The notes: generated by a model not told the origin, from the sequence alone. DNA of 64,000 nt from Candidatus Dechloromonas phosphoritropha (GCA_016722705.1 JADKGN010000004.1:434001-498000), one strand, 5' to 3'. Counted from the first letter of the stretch, positions 38,574 through 49,315 are shown. Numbers and translations are program-made.

Positions 38574-38597
38574 CGTTATATCATCTCGTATATTACG
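38574..38597 (+). promoter_or_regulatory. ModE-like operator upstream of modE
   Basis: CGTTATAT - 8 bp - ATATTACG, a dyad with one mismatch, 161 bp before the modE ATG. It matches the known molybdate-ModE box pattern (CGTTATAT...ATATAACG). It suggests molybdate-responsive autoregulation of the modE-modABC cluster. Confidence 0.65.
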
Positions 38598-38757
38598 AAA
38601 CGGTGCTACCCGAAGCTGTACGCCTGCCTAATGAACAACGCGCATAGATGGGCCATGCCGCGATGTCTGAATCACACTACACCAAAATGCCGGGAGCAAG
38701 CCCCAGTGACGTTCATCAGGGACATGCTTCCCGACACTTCAGAATGGATGAGATTCG

Positions 38758-39567
38758 ATGGCGCGCGAACACGAAATAGAACTGAATGGATTGGTCTGGA
38801 TGTCCGTTGGCGACAAAAGCGTCGGCGGACCGGGACGGATGGAACTGCTGACAAAGATAGCCGAGTGCGGCTCAATTACCCAGGCAGCGAAGTCCATAAA
38901 GATGAGCTACAAGGCGGCGTGGGATGCCGTCGACCAGATGAACAACCTTGCCGGCGAACCACTTGTCGAACGGGTAACGGGTGGAAAGGGAGGCGGCTCG
39001 ACACACCTCACGCCGCGCGGTGAACAACTTATCACCAACTTCAGATTGATTGATGAAGAGCACAAGCGATTCATCAATCAGCTAAGCAAGCAGGCTCACG
39101 GACTCAAGAAGGACCTACTTTTTATCAGGAGAATGACCATGAAATCCAGCGCACGCAATCAATTCTTAGGCAAAGTGACCGCCGTCAAAACCGGTGCGGT
39201 CAACGATGAAATTGACGTGGAAATAGTAGGCGGGCAGAAGATTGTCGCCATTATTACCTGTGAGAGCACCAAAAATCTGGGCCTGCAAACTGACGCCGAG
39301 GTATTTACGCTGATCAAGGCCTCGTCGGTAATCATTATAACCGATGACGAGGGGGCAAGGCTTTCAACCCGGAATCGGCTCTCCGGAAAGGTATCTCACC
39401 TTCAGACCGGTGCCGTTAATTCAGAGGTCGTAATCGAGATTCCAGGTGGCGGTGCAATCGTTTCAATCATCACAAATGAAAGCGCCTCCAGGCTCGGCCT
39501 GAAGGTCGGCAAGGAAGCGAGTGCGATTTTCAAGGCGTCGAGCGTGATTATCGGCGTACCTGCGTGA
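38758..39567 (+). CDS. modE: Molybdate-dependent transcriptional regulator ModE
   Basis: A 269-aa protein. The N-terminal winged HTH (residues ~20-85: ELLTKIAECGSITQAAKSIKMSYKAAWDAVDQMN) is of the LysR-like ModE type. Two tandem TOBE/Mop domains follow, ~131-197 and ~202-268, each starting SARNQFLGKV or STRNRLSGKV and ending IKASSVII or FKASSVII. Molybdate binds the Mop dimer and promotes DNA binding. It is the first gene of modE-modA-modB-modC, all on the same strand, behind a ModE-like operator. Confidence 0.92.
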   Translation: MAREHEIELNGLVWMSVGDKSVGGPGRMELLTKIAECGSITQAAKSIKMSYKAAWDAVDQMNNLAGEPLVERVTGGKGGGSTHLTPRGEQLITNFRLIDEEHKRFINQLSKQAHGLKKDLLFIRRMTMKSSARNQFLGKVTAVKTGAVNDEIDVEIVGGQKIVAIITCESTKNLGLQTDAEVFTLIKASSVIIITDDEGARLSTRNRLSGKVSHLQTGAVNSEVVIEIPGGGAIVSIITNESASRLGLKVGKEASAIFKASSVIIGVPA

Positions 39568-39631
39568 ATGCCCGCTTTTTCGTACATCTCACCGGTCACC
39601 ATCGGTTAATTTTCTTCATAAGGCATCTGCA

Positions 39632-40387
39632 ATGAAACTCTCCCGTCTTTTTCTTTCCTTGGTGTTACCCATACTTGGCGCCGCTTCTTCAGCGCAAGCC
39701 GATGAGGTGTCGGTCGCGGTTGCCGCCAACTTTGCGGCGCCAATGCAGAAGATTGCAGCAGAGTTTGAGAAAGAGACGGGCCACAAGGTTCTGACCTCGA
39801 CTGGCGCAACAGGGAAGTTCTACGCGCAAATCAAGAATGGCGCACCGTTCGAGGTGCTGCTGTCGGCTGACGATGAAACGCCGACAAAGCTTGTGAAAGA
39901 AGGCGCTGCAATCAGTGGCAGCCAATTCACCTACGCTATCGGCAAGCTTGTGCTGTGGTCAGCGAAACCGGGTTTTGTCGACGGCACCGGTGAGGTTCTA
40001 AAAAAGGGGGGATTCAAGCACGTCGCATTGGCGAACCCTAAGCTTGCTCCCTACGGTGCTGCCGCAGTCGACACCATGAAGGCCCTCGGCGTTTACGATG
40101 CGTTGCAGCCAAAGTTCGTCCAGGGCGAGAACATCGCCCAGACCCACCAATTCGTGGTTACCGGCAACGCCGAGCTGGGCTTTGTGGCAATGTCCCAAGT
40201 CCTGAAGGATGGAAACATTGACGGCTCGGCATGGATTATCCCGGGCAGCTTGTACAACCCGATCCGCCAGGATGCCGTGCTTCTCGCCAAGGGCAAGGAC
40301 AGGTCGGCAGCAATTGCCCTGCTGAATTATTTGAAGGGTGAAACGGCGCAGACCGTGATCAAGTCCTTCGGCTACGCATTGCCCTGA
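39632..40387 (+). CDS. modA: Molybdate ABC transporter periplasmic binding protein
   Basis: A 251-aa protein with a Sec signal peptide (MKLSRLFLSLVLPILGAASSAQA, cleavage before DE). Residues VSVAVAANFAAPM, TSTGATGKFYAQIKNGAPFEVLLSADD and AYGAA-like PYGAAAVDTM form the oxyanion-binding site of ModA. It delivers molybdate/tungstate to ModBC. It lies 64 bp after modE and 23 bp before modB. Confidence 0.92.
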   Translation: MKLSRLFLSLVLPILGAASSAQADEVSVAVAANFAAPMQKIAAEFEKETGHKVLTSTGATGKFYAQIKNGAPFEVLLSADDETPTKLVKEGAAISGSQFTYAIGKLVLWSAKPGFVDGTGEVLKKGGFKHVALANPKLAPYGAAAVDTMKALGVYDALQPKFVQGENIAQTHQFVVTGNAELGFVAMSQVLKDGNIDGSAWIIPGSLYNPIRQDAVLLAKGKDRSAAIALLNYLKGETAQTVIKSFGYALP

Positions 40388-40410
40388 TTTCGTAAAATAC
40401 CGAAACTCTG

Positions 40411-41081
40411 ATGGGTTCCCCCGACCTCGCTGCCGTCTGGCTGACGCTCAAGCTGGCCAGCGTCGTCACCCTGCTGCTGCTGGCGATTGGCACACCGATC
40501 GCCTGGTGGCTGGCGCGCACGCGCTCGCGGCTCAAGGGTGTGGTCGGGGCACTGGTCGCCTTGCCGCTGGTGCTGCCGCCGACCGTCCTCGGCTTCTATC
40601 TGCTGATCACGATGGGGCCGCACGGGCCGGTCGGCAAACTGACCGAGGCGCTCGGCATCGGACTGCTGCCGTTCACCTTCCCCGGCCTCGTCATCGCCTC
40701 GGTACTCTATTCGATGCCCTTCGTAGTCCAGCCGATTCAGAACGCCTTCAATGCAATCGGCGAACGCCCGCTTGAAGTCGCCGCCACGCTGCACGCCAGT
40801 CCGTGGGATGCTTTCTGGTCGGTCGCCGTGCCGCTTGCCCGTCCCGGCTTCATCAGCGGCGCGATACTCGGGTTCGCCCATACCGTCGGCGAATTCGGTG
40901 TCGTGCTGATGATCGGCGGCAACATTCCGAACGAGACACGGGTCGTTTCGGTGCAGATTTACGACCACGTCGAGGCGCTCGAATACACGCAGGCACACTG
41001 GCTTTCCGGCGGCATGCTGGTGTTCAGCTTCGTTGTTCTTATCGCCCTCTACACCTTCAATTCGGCACGGCGCCAGGCGCT

Positions 41082-41085
<4 letters not shown>
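40411..41085 (+). CDS. modB: Molybdate ABC transporter permease
   Basis: A 224-aa inner-membrane permease with about five helices and the EAA-type loop (ERPLEVAATLHASPWDAFWSVAVPLARPGFISG) that contacts ModC. Other ModB features are ALVALPLVLPPTVLGFYLL and FAHTVGEFGVVLMIGGNIP. Its TGA overlaps the ATG of modC (ATGA), indicating coupled translation. Confidence 0.93.
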
Positions 41086-42188
<1,103 letters not shown>

Positions 42189-42189
42189 C

Positions 42190-42360
42190 CATCAGCAACT
42201 CCTGCGCACCATTGATACGGTGTCAGCGTGCACCGATACCCTGGACGATTCTCTGGCGGGCCTCTTGCGCCCCCTGATTTATCAGGAACTATCGATTGTC
42301 TTCTACGACTTGACGACGATCCGTAACGAAGGCGGCACCGTCCTGCCTGAGGACGTCCGT
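42190..42360 (+). pseudogene. Transposase fragment (IS1634/IS4-like)
   Basis: Reads ...TLDDSLAGLLRPLIYQELSIVFYDLTTIRNEGG..., matching the conserved segment around the first catalytic Asp of IS1634-type transposases (ELSVVFYDLTTI). Only ~50 codons remain, directly after modC. Confidence 0.65.
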
Positions 42361-42369
42361 CCCTGCCTG

Positions 42370-42427
42370 CCAAAAGTAACGTCAGCCTTACTTCACCCTT
42401 GGCAGACGAAATTTCGCGGGAAGCTCA
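42370..42427. mobile_element. Remnant end of the IS3 element found at 33624-34907
   Basis: 58 bp closely resembling the right end of that IS (34851-34907), sharing TCACCCTTGGCAGAC and GGGAAGCTCA. No transposase remains. Its outermost TGA (reverse strand) now serves as the stop codon of the lysR reading frame. Confidence 0.7.
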
Positions 42428-42826
42428 GGCACCGCCATGTTTCTTCAGTGCATCGATCAATTCTTGTGCGTAGTTCGATATTGAAGCGCCTTGCCGCGTC
42501 AGGATGTAGCGCTCTCTTAGTGCCCATGCTTCATCGATCTCTTTAAGAACTATCAACATCGTTTTGCGGTGGCGAATGGCCGCTGATTCCGGAACTACTC
42601 CTATCCCCACTCCTGCTTCGACCATACGGCACATGGCTTCGAAGCTGCTGACTTGAATTCGAAGTCGCAACCTGCGATTTGCATCGCGAAGCAGTTTGTT
42701 CAGAAATGTTTGCAAGGTGCTTCCGTCATGAAGTCCGACAAAGTCGTAATGAATCATTTCGGAGAAAGCAACTTTGGGTAACTCCGCGAGCGGATGATTA
42801 GTCACTAACCAGTTCAATCATCACAA

Positions 42827-44549
42827 CCCGGATGTTTCATAAACCCGCCGCGCGATGTCAATGTCGTGCCATTCCAGCCGTGATGCGAGTCAGCTTGCTG
42901 CGAATTTTTCTGGCAACCCGCCATGATGGGCCACATAGTCCTACGTTTGGGCGTCACACCCTGCCGCCATCGATCCCTGGACAGGGTGCAGGCGAGACTT
43001 CACCTCCGCTCAAGCGGATTCGAGCCGGCAGCATGAGACGGCGTCGCCGAGTCGATCAGGCCGGTGCCGGCGGGCGCGGGACGAGGTAAAGCAACTCGGT
43101 CACCCGCGCCAGCACCCCCTTCATCGGACACGAGGTGGGCAAGGACAGCTTGATCCGATCCTTGTACTGCACCACGCGCACCGCCAACTTAAAGAGTTTC
43201 AGGATAATCGACAGCGGTTGCGCCTTGGCCAGTTCCGTATGCACCAGCGTGTTCTCGCGCAAGCCGTGAATCAACCCATACGCCGCACACGAATAGATCA
43301 GCCGCAGGTGATTGGCGAGGAAGGCATGATCGGAGGTCCGGTCACTGGCCAAGTCGTTCTTCACCGCCTTGATGAAGTTCTCGTCCTGCCCTCGAGCACA
43401 GTACAGCTCTTTGTAAAGCACCTCAGGCGTCGGGTCGGACAGTGAGCTCACCAGGTACCGCGGGTTGTCACCCAAGGCCATCACCTCGGCCTTGACCACC
43501 ACGCGGTAAGCCTTGGGCCACGAGCCCGCCTGATACTCGATATCGTCGTACAGTCGTGTCGCCGCCGGGGCTGGATTCCCCAGGCGCTGGGCGTTGGCGC
43601 TGTGTGTCTGGTGCAGCGCACGGGCTTTCTCCAGCAGCGGCTCGGCCTTGGGCGAGAGCACCTGGTTGCCGGCCAGGCCGAAGAGGAAGTCCAGATGCGG
43701 ATCGGACGCGCACAAGGCCATCAGTTCGGGATTCGAGAAGTGGCCATCCCCGCGCAGAATGATGTGGGTCTCGGGCCAAGCCTGGCGGAGCAAGCGCAGC
43801 ACGCGCTTGATGATGGCCGCGTTCTCCTTGCCAGTCGGGCGTTTGCCCGGACGCAGGACGGCAGTAATGAACTTCCCGGAAAGTCCTTCGAAGAGAAACA
43901 GCGGCAGGTAGCAGTGATTCCCGTAGTGGGGGTTATAGAACGCCAGTTCCTGCTGCCCGTGAGTGGCATCCTCCGAGTGATCCATATCGAGCACGATCAC
44001 GGCAGGCGCTTGGGCGTAGCTGGCGATGAAGGCGTCGACGAAGCTTTTGGCCAGGCGGTAAATGTCTTTGCGCGATACGCTGTTTTCGAGCCGGGAGAGC
44101 GTGGGGCCGGAGGCCAGGTCATTTCCCTCGTCCAGCGGGGCACGACCGACCGCCAGTTTGAACAGCGGATCGCGCCGCAGCGTGTTGGCGTCATTACCGT
44201 CGGCGTAACCGCTGGCGGTCTGGAATATCCGCTGGCGGAGCAGGTCGGCCAGGGGATGGTCAATGTACGAGGCGTGGCGTTTGTCGTGAATCGCGCTGAC
44301 CAGGCGGGGAATCAGGCCGATTTGCAGGTCGATGCCACGCAACAGGAGTGCGCCAAAGTCGGAGGACATCGCCCCGCCGTCAAACTCTGCCCGGATCGTA
44401 AATCCGGCGCTGGCGGGAAAGCGAAGCTGGGTTGGGATAGAATTGTCCATGGGCGGTCTCGTTTAGGCTTCTTACGAAGCGTTATTGGCGTAACCCCAAT
44501 TATATCAATGGGTTAAACGAGATTCGCCTGCTTTTATGAAAAATTCGGG
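42827..44549 (-). mobile_element. IS1380-family element inserted in ISX copy 1
   Basis: 1723 bp with terminal inverted repeats CCCGGATGTTTCATAAA (42827) and, at the right, its imperfect complement TTTATGAAAAATTCGGG (ending 44549). A 4-bp target duplication ACAA lies at 42823-42826 and 44550-44553. The interruption point is proven by the uninterrupted sequence in ISX copy 2. About 230 bp left of the transposase stop are non-coding. Confidence 0.9.
43056..44450 (-). CDS. IS1380-family transposase
   Basis: A 464-aa DDE transposase. Characteristic stretches are GAMSSDFGALLLRGIDLQIG, the first Asp region AVIVLDMDHSEDATHGQQ, FLFEGLSGKF, the second Asp in HIILRGDGHFSNPELM, GQDENFIKAVKNDLASDRTSDHAF with the Glu, and NHLRLIYSCAAYGLIH. 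Intact. Confidence 0.9.
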   Translation of the reverse strand: MDNSIPTQLRFPASAGFTIRAEFDGGAMSSDFGALLLRGIDLQIGLIPRLVSAIHDKRHASYIDHPLADLLRQRIFQTASGYADGNDANTLRRDPLFKLAVGRAPLDEGNDLASGPTLSRLENSVSRKDIYRLAKSFVDAFIASYAQAPAVIVLDMDHSEDATHGQQELAFYNPHYGNHCYLPLFLFEGLSGKFITAVLRPGKRPTGKENAAIIKRVLRLLRQAWPETHIILRGDGHFSNPELMALCASDPHLDFLFGLAGNQVLSPKAEPLLEKARALHQTHSANAQRLGNPAPAATRLYDDIEYQAGSWPKAYRVVVKAEVMALGDNPRYLVSSLSDPTPEVLYKELYCARGQDENFIKAVKNDLASDRTSDHAFLANHLRLIYSCAAYGLIHGLRENTLVHTELAKAQPLSIILKLFKLAVRVVQYKDRIKLSLPTSCPMKGVLARVTELLYLVPRPPAPA

Positions 44550-44567
44550 ACAAATCATGAGAAGAAT

Positions 44568-46082
44568 TCAGGATGCGCAAGCCATGGTTGGCACTATGTT
44601 GAAGCGGGTCAATGAGCAGGCCGCAGCGACGACTGAACGTCCCAATCGAGTGAGGTAGTAGCGATAGGTATGAGTGACTTTCTTGATCAAGCCGAGCGTA
44701 CGCAGTCGGGCAAGTTGGCGCGACATGGCGGACGGAGTGAGCTTCAGATAGCTGAGAAGATCGGCACGACGCCAACCGTGAATGTTGAACTCGCCGCGTT
44801 GCATGGTTTGCAGCAAGGCTTTCTCGGCAGGATCAAAGAAGTTCACCCCTTTGACACCGGGAGCCGCCCCCAACCGTGGCATGCTCAATCGCTCCAAGTC
44901 ACGCTCGCCGGCACTGGGGTCATCGAGGCTGGAGAGGAACGCCAGGTAACGTTGGTTGCAGCCGAGCAGGATGTCGCGCAGGTCGATCAGGCTATAGATT
45001 GTCTTCTTCAGGGGCGCCAATTCTCGGGTGGCGTGCCTGTCCTTGTGTTCCACCTTGCGGTGGTGTTTGAAGAAACTCACGTCATTGACGGTCGTTTCGA
45101 CCCGCAGTACGCGGGAGAATTTGTCATACACCTTGACGCCAGCGGCGCCCATGGTGTGCTTGATGCAGCGCCCCTCGATACGGGTGGACAACCGGGAACC
45201 GATCTCCTGGGCCAGTTGTGGCGTGACCTTCTTGCCCAGAAAGCTGGAGACGCGTTCTGCGTTGGCGGCCAAGACCGCTTGGCGCGAAATGGCGTCATAC
45301 AGTGGAACCAATATCTGCTCACTGCGAAACATCAGGTCGGTGGAGTATTCGACTTGGCGCAAGCTCCAGTGATACGAGGATCCAAAGACGTCAAGCACTG
45401 GGCACAACCACTGCGCATAGCGATCCAGTCGCGGGTGAAGTACGTCGGGACTGAACGCATCCGCCAGCGCCTGCGCCTGCGCGATGTCGGCGACACGCAG
45501 GAAGGCGTTGTCCTGCTGGAGGAAGTCGATCCTTTCTCGCGTCAGAGTTCTTGCCAGAGCGCTGTGACCATTACAGTAGAACTGCAACCCGAACGGTGCC
45601 CACGTCGGCACACGCAGGTAGCACAACCCCAGTTCCTCGTCGATGAAATAGAAGTAGTAGTGCAGGCACTTGCCTTGATCGGGGCGCAGGTAAGTCTTGC
45701 CACTGCCTTTGTCATGCCACGGTTTGTAGCTCGGACAGGCTTCCATGGCCGAGAGCACATGCACCAAACCCGGTGCGTCGCCGCGACCGGCGAGCACTCG
45801 CGCGACCAACTCTTCCTTGCGAATATGGCTTTTGCTGACGTGCTCGATTTCAATACCCGCCGCCAGACACACCTCCTGCGCACGCTCACGAATGCGATCT
45901 CGCAGCGGCTCGGCAAATCGCGGGTAGTCGAATACCCGAATTCCGTGCGTGTACAAATAACTCGTCATTCCTGCCGCGTAGCACGCACCAGGCAGCGTGC
46001 CGGTGATAATGATCCGGTCAAAGCACGAAAGCACGCCATGCATGTTCGTCGCGTATCGTTCCGCCAGAGCCATCGCCAACAT
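44568..46082 (-). CDS. ISX protein, copy 1 (unclassified transposase candidate)
   Basis: 504 aa from the ATG at 46082, which has a perfect GAGGAGG five bases upstream; an ATG six codons earlier lacks such a site. It is the only gene of the element and is identical in the two copies, so it should mobilise ISX. I do not recognise a DDE, HUH, serine- or tyrosine-recombinase motif. Visible parts: an N-terminal GVLSCFDRIIITGTLP block, a conserved-looking middle with KCLHYYFYFIDEELGLCYLRV and FGLQFYCNGH, and a C-terminal winged-helix (LTPSAMSRQLARLRTLGLIKKV, YLTRLGR, ~residues 425-480) probably used for DNA binding. It may be filed in databases as a MarR-like or hypothetical protein. Confidence 0.7.
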   Translation of the reverse strand: MLAMALAERYATNMHGVLSCFDRIIITGTLPGACYAAGMTSYLYTHGIRVFDYPRFAEPLRDRIRERAQEVCLAAGIEIEHVSKSHIRKEELVARVLAGRGDAPGLVHVLSAMEACPSYKPWHDKGSGKTYLRPDQGKCLHYYFYFIDEELGLCYLRVPTWAPFGLQFYCNGHSALARTLTRERIDFLQQDNAFLRVADIAQAQALADAFSPDVLHPRLDRYAQWLCPVLDVFGSSYHWSLRQVEYSTDLMFRSEQILVPLYDAISRQAVLAANAERVSSFLGKKVTPQLAQEIGSRLSTRIEGRCIKHTMGAAGVKVYDKFSRVLRVETTVNDVSFFKHHRKVEHKDRHATRELAPLKKTIYSLIDLRDILLGCNQRYLAFLSSLDDPSAGERDLERLSMPRLGAAPGVKGVNFFDPAEKALLQTMQRGEFNIHGWRRADLLSYLKLTPSAMSRQLARLRTLGLIKKVTHTYRYYLTRLGRSVVAAACSLTRFNIVPTMACAS

Positions 46083-46387
46083 GATCGCCTCCTCGGTCAT
46101 TCGTCAGGCTTCTATCGTAATACCTGTTTGGTTCCGGCTCGTCCGGCTTAGGTGTAACTGCAAGAACAAGGCGGTCAGTGCTGAAGTAATGTTTCTCGAG
46201 CCCGTCGGTATCGACTGGGCCAGACATGATCCCTAAATCAGTTGTCCCATCAAGTACTCCGCGGATGATTTCCGTTGTGAGGCGTTCCTGAAGATCAACG
46301 TCAATGTTTGGGTGATCGGCGAGAAAGCTGAGTCAAGTCCAAAATCTGCTGTAAATACTCTTCGATCCGATGAATGACGAATGGTTT

Positions 46388-47605
46388 TCAGCTAGCGAGG
46401 GCAACAACGTTGTTGCCCTCGCTAGCTGCGGCGCGGGAAGCCGCCCACTCCTTGAATTCATCCATGTCGAGGTACTTCCGTTCCTGCCAAGCCTCGTTCT
46501 GTTCGGCCAGCAGAGCGCCGATCAGGCGCAAGGCTGACTCGTCGTTGGGGAAGATGCGGATCACGCGCTCCCGCCGGCGAATTTCCTCGTTGAGCCGCTC
46601 CTGCATGTTCGTTGTGCGTAGCCGCTTGCGATACTTCTCGGGCAAGACCATTACCGCCATGGCATCCTCGAATCCTGCTTCGAGGCAGGCCACCGCTTTG
46701 GGGGCGCTCTTGGCGAAGCGCTCGGTGAATTCCGCCAGGCGGCGCTTGGCCTCGACCAAATCGGGCGCCTGCAGCACGAGCTTGACGGCAGCTGCCACCT
46801 CGGCGCGGTGGCGGGTGTTGCATTGGCCCAGAATGTTGCGCATCAGATGCACCTGACAGCGTTGCCAGCTGGCCCCCTGAAAGTGCCGCGCTGCCGCTTC
46901 ACGCAGGCCGCCGTGGTCGTCCGAGATGATGAACTGCGTGCCCTTGAGGCCGCGCCCTCTGAGCCAGCGGAAGGTCTCGTCCCAGGTGGCGAAGCTCTCG
47001 GTGTCGCCGATCCGCACGCCCAGAATCTCCCGGAAGCCATCGGAGCGGATGCCTGAGACGGTCAGCACGGCACGCGAAACCACACGATCTTCTTGCCGAC
47101 TCTTGATCAACAGGGCATCGACCAGCACGAAGGGATACTCGCCGTCCAGCCGCCGTTCGTTGAACGCGCTGACCCGCGGTTCCAGTCCGGCGCACAGTGC
47201 GCTCACCATCGATTTGGAGAAGCTGGCGCCGCACAGCTCTTCGGTGATCGCCGAGACCTTGCGCGTCGAGACACCGTGCACGACCATTTCCATGAGCGCC
47301 AGAACGAAGGCCTGCTCGCTCCGCTGGTAGCGCTTGAAGATGTCCGTCGAAAAGCTGCCGTCCCGCGTCTGCGGCACCAGCAGCGTCACCGGCCCAACCC
47401 GCGTGTAAAGGGTGCGTGGCCGGTAGCCGTTGCGATAGCCGGCCCGTTCGTCCGTGCGCTCGTGCCGCGTCGCCCCCAGCGTTTCCGTCACCTGCGCCTC
47501 CAGTACTTGATTGAGCACCGCTTCCACCAGTTTCGCCAGCCCGTCCTGCCCGTTTAAAAGCCCTGGCAGCAAGTCCGTTCCTACGCTAACCTCATACCCA
47601 GTCAT
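46388..47605 (-). CDS. IS256-family mutator-type transposase
   Basis: A 405-aa protein with GAAGGAGAG before the ATG. Mutator/MULE-type DDE landmarks: YPFVLVDALLIKSR (first Asp), QFIISDDHGGLREAAARHFQGASWQRCQVHLMRNIL (second Asp and C-x2-H), and RTTNMQERLNEEIRRRERVIRIFPN (Glu region). Complete. Confidence 0.92.
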   Translation of the reverse strand: MTGYEVSVGTDLLPGLLNGQDGLAKLVEAVLNQVLEAQVTETLGATRHERTDERAGYRNGYRPRTLYTRVGPVTLLVPQTRDGSFSTDIFKRYQRSEQAFVLALMEMVVHGVSTRKVSAITEELCGASFSKSMVSALCAGLEPRVSAFNERRLDGEYPFVLVDALLIKSRQEDRVVSRAVLTVSGIRSDGFREILGVRIGDTESFATWDETFRWLRGRGLKGTQFIISDDHGGLREAAARHFQGASWQRCQVHLMRNILGQCNTRHRAEVAAAVKLVLQAPDLVEAKRRLAEFTERFAKSAPKAVACLEAGFEDAMAVMVLPEKYRKRLRTTNMQERLNEEIRRRERVIRIFPNDESALRLIGALLAEQNEAWQERKYLDMDEFKEWAASRAAASEGNNVVALAS

Positions 47606-47696
47606 CGCTTCTCTCCTTCGGTTATCGATCGTCTCGCAACGTCAGTTTACCGAATCGAAGCGGTGGCTACCTGCCACCCGATTTACAGCAGTTTAG

Positions 47697-49315
47697 TCAC
47701 TAACCAGTTCAATCATCACAAATCATGAGAAGAATTCAGGATGCGCAAGCCATGGTTGGCACTATGTTGAAGCGGGTCAATGAGCAGGCCGCAGCGACGA
47801 CTGAACGTCCCAATCGAGTGAGGTAGTAGCGATAGGTATGAGTGACTTTCTTGATCAAGCCGAGCGTACGCAGTCGGGCAAGTTGGCGCGACATGGCGGA
47901 CGGAGTGAGCTTCAGATAGCTGAGAAGATCGGCACGACGCCAACCGTGAATGTTGAACTCGCCGCGTTGCATGGTTTGCAGCAAGGCTTTCTCGGCAGGA
48001 TCAAAGAAGTTCACCCCTTTGACACCGGGAGCCGCCCCCAACCGTGGCATGCTCAATCGCTCCAAGTCACGCTCGCCGGCACTGGGGTCATCGAGGCTGG
48101 AGAGGAACGCCAGGTAACGTTGGTTGCAGCCGAGCAGGATGTCGCGCAGGTCGATCAGGCTATAGATTGTCTTCTTCAGGGGCGCCAATTCTCGGGTGGC
48201 GTGCCTGTCCTTGTGTTCCACCTTGCGGTGGTGTTTGAAGAAACTCACGTCATTGACGGTCGTTTCGACCCGCAGTACGCGGGAGAATTTGTCATACACC
48301 TTGACGCCAGCGGCGCCCATGGTGTGCTTGATGCAGCGCCCCTCGATACGGGTGGACAACCGGGAACCGATCTCCTGGGCCAGTTGTGGCGTGACCTTCT
48401 TGCCCAGAAAGCTGGAGACGCGTTCTGCGTTGGCGGCCAAGACCGCTTGGCGCGAAATGGCGTCATACAGTGGAACCAATATCTGCTCACTGCGAAACAT
48501 CAGGTCGGTGGAGTATTCGACTTGGCGCAAGCTCCAGTGATACGAGGATCCAAAGACGTCAAGCACTGGGCACAACCACTGCGCATAGCGATCCAGTCGC
48601 GGGTGAAGTACGTCGGGACTGAACGCATCCGCCAGCGCCTGCGCCTGCGCGATGTCGGCGACACGCAGGAAGGCGTTGTCCTGCTGGAGGAAGTCGATCC
48701 TTTCTCGCGTCAGAGTTCTTGCCAGAGCGCTGTGACCATTACAGTAGAACTGCAACCCGAACGGTGCCCACGTCGGCACACGCAGGTAGCACAACCCCAG
48801 TTCCTCGTCGATGAAATAGAAGTAGTAGTGCAGGCACTTGCCTTGATCGGGGCGCAGGTAAGTCTTGCCACTGCCTTTGTCATGCCACGGTTTGTAGCTC
48901 GGACAGGCTTCCATGGCCGAGAGCACATGCACCAAACCCGGTGCGTCGCCGCGACCGGCGAGCACTCGCGCGACCAACTCTTCCTTGCGAATATGGCTTT
49001 TGCTGACGTGCTCGATTTCAATACCCGCCGCCAGACACACCTCCTGCGCACGCTCACGAATGCGATCTCGCAGCGGCTCGGCAAATCGCGGGTAGTCGAA
49101 TACCCGAATTCCGTGCGTGTACAAATAACTCGTCATTCCTGCCGCGTAGCACGCACCAGGCAGCGTGCCGGTGATAATGATCCGGTCAAAGCACGAAAGC
49201 ACGCCATGCATGTTCGTCGCGTATCGTTCCGCCAGAGCCATCGCCAACATGATCGCCTCCTCGGTCATTCGTCAGGCTTCTATCGTAATACCTGTTTGGT
49301 TCCGGCTCGTCCGGC
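47697..49315 (-). mobile_element. ISX copy 2: uninterrupted 1619-bp unclassified element
   Basis: Bracketed by TTAG at 47693-47696 and 49316-49319. It sits in the IS256 right inverted repeat, and the reconstructed empty site (CAGCAGTTTAGGGACTCAATC-like, 21 bp) aligns without gaps to the opposite IS256 end. The element holds one gene with ~65 bp of 5' and ~39 bp of 3' flank and no terminal inverted repeats. The left end can form TTAG-TCA-CTAA, a short dyad made half by the target and half by the element. Confidence 0.9.
47736..49250 (-). CDS. ISX protein, copy 2 (unclassified transposase candidate)
   Basis: A 504-aa protein identical in sequence to the product at 44568-46082, with the same GAGGAGG-ATG start. 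Identity of the two copies, while their host sites (lysR and an IS256 end) are unrelated, is direct evidence of recent mobility. A long antisense open frame covers the same DNA but has no start site of comparable quality. Confidence 0.7.
   Translation of the reverse strand: MLAMALAERYATNMHGVLSCFDRIIITGTLPGACYAAGMTSYLYTHGIRVFDYPRFAEPLRDRIRERAQEVCLAAGIEIEHVSKSHIRKEELVARVLAGRGDAPGLVHVLSAMEACPSYKPWHDKGSGKTYLRPDQGKCLHYYFYFIDEELGLCYLRVPTWAPFGLQFYCNGHSALARTLTRERIDFLQQDNAFLRVADIAQAQALADAFSPDVLHPRLDRYAQWLCPVLDVFGSSYHWSLRQVEYSTDLMFRSEQILVPLYDAISRQAVLAANAERVSSFLGKKVTPQLAQEIGSRLSTRIEGRCIKHTMGAAGVKVYDKFSRVLRVETTVNDVSFFKHHRKVEHKDRHATRELAPLKKTIYSLIDLRDILLGCNQRYLAFLSSLDDPSAGERDLERLSMPRLGAAPGVKGVNFFDPAEKALLQTMQRGEFNIHGWRRADLLSYLKLTPSAMSRQLARLRTLGLIKKVTHTYRYYLTRLGRSVVAAACSLTRFNIVPTMACAS

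Larger units (their letters stand above)
42802..46147 (-). mobile_element. ISX copy 1: unclassified one-gene element, interrupted by IS1380
   Basis: Comparison with copy 2 gives the ends: TCACTAACC... on the left and ...GTCCGGC on the right, bracketed by TTAG (42798-42801 and 46148-46151). After removing the IS1380 (1723 bp) and its 4-bp duplication the length is 1619 bp, exactly that of copy 2. There are no terminal inverted repeats. Excision with one TTAG restores the lysR frame. It could equally be read as insertion 3' of TTAG without duplication, with the element ending in TTAG. Confidence 0.85.

Noticed and set aside
40803..41081. Upstream extension of modC through modB
   Set aside because: The frame is open by chance inside modB; the ATG overlapping the modB stop begins the true ModC N-terminus.
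44670..46151. 493-codon + strand frame antisense to the ISX gene (and its twin at 47838-49319)
   Set aside because: The opposite strand has the better start (GAGGAGG-ATG) and a winged-helix C-terminus. The antisense frame is duplicated only because the element is, and its end runs into the flank.
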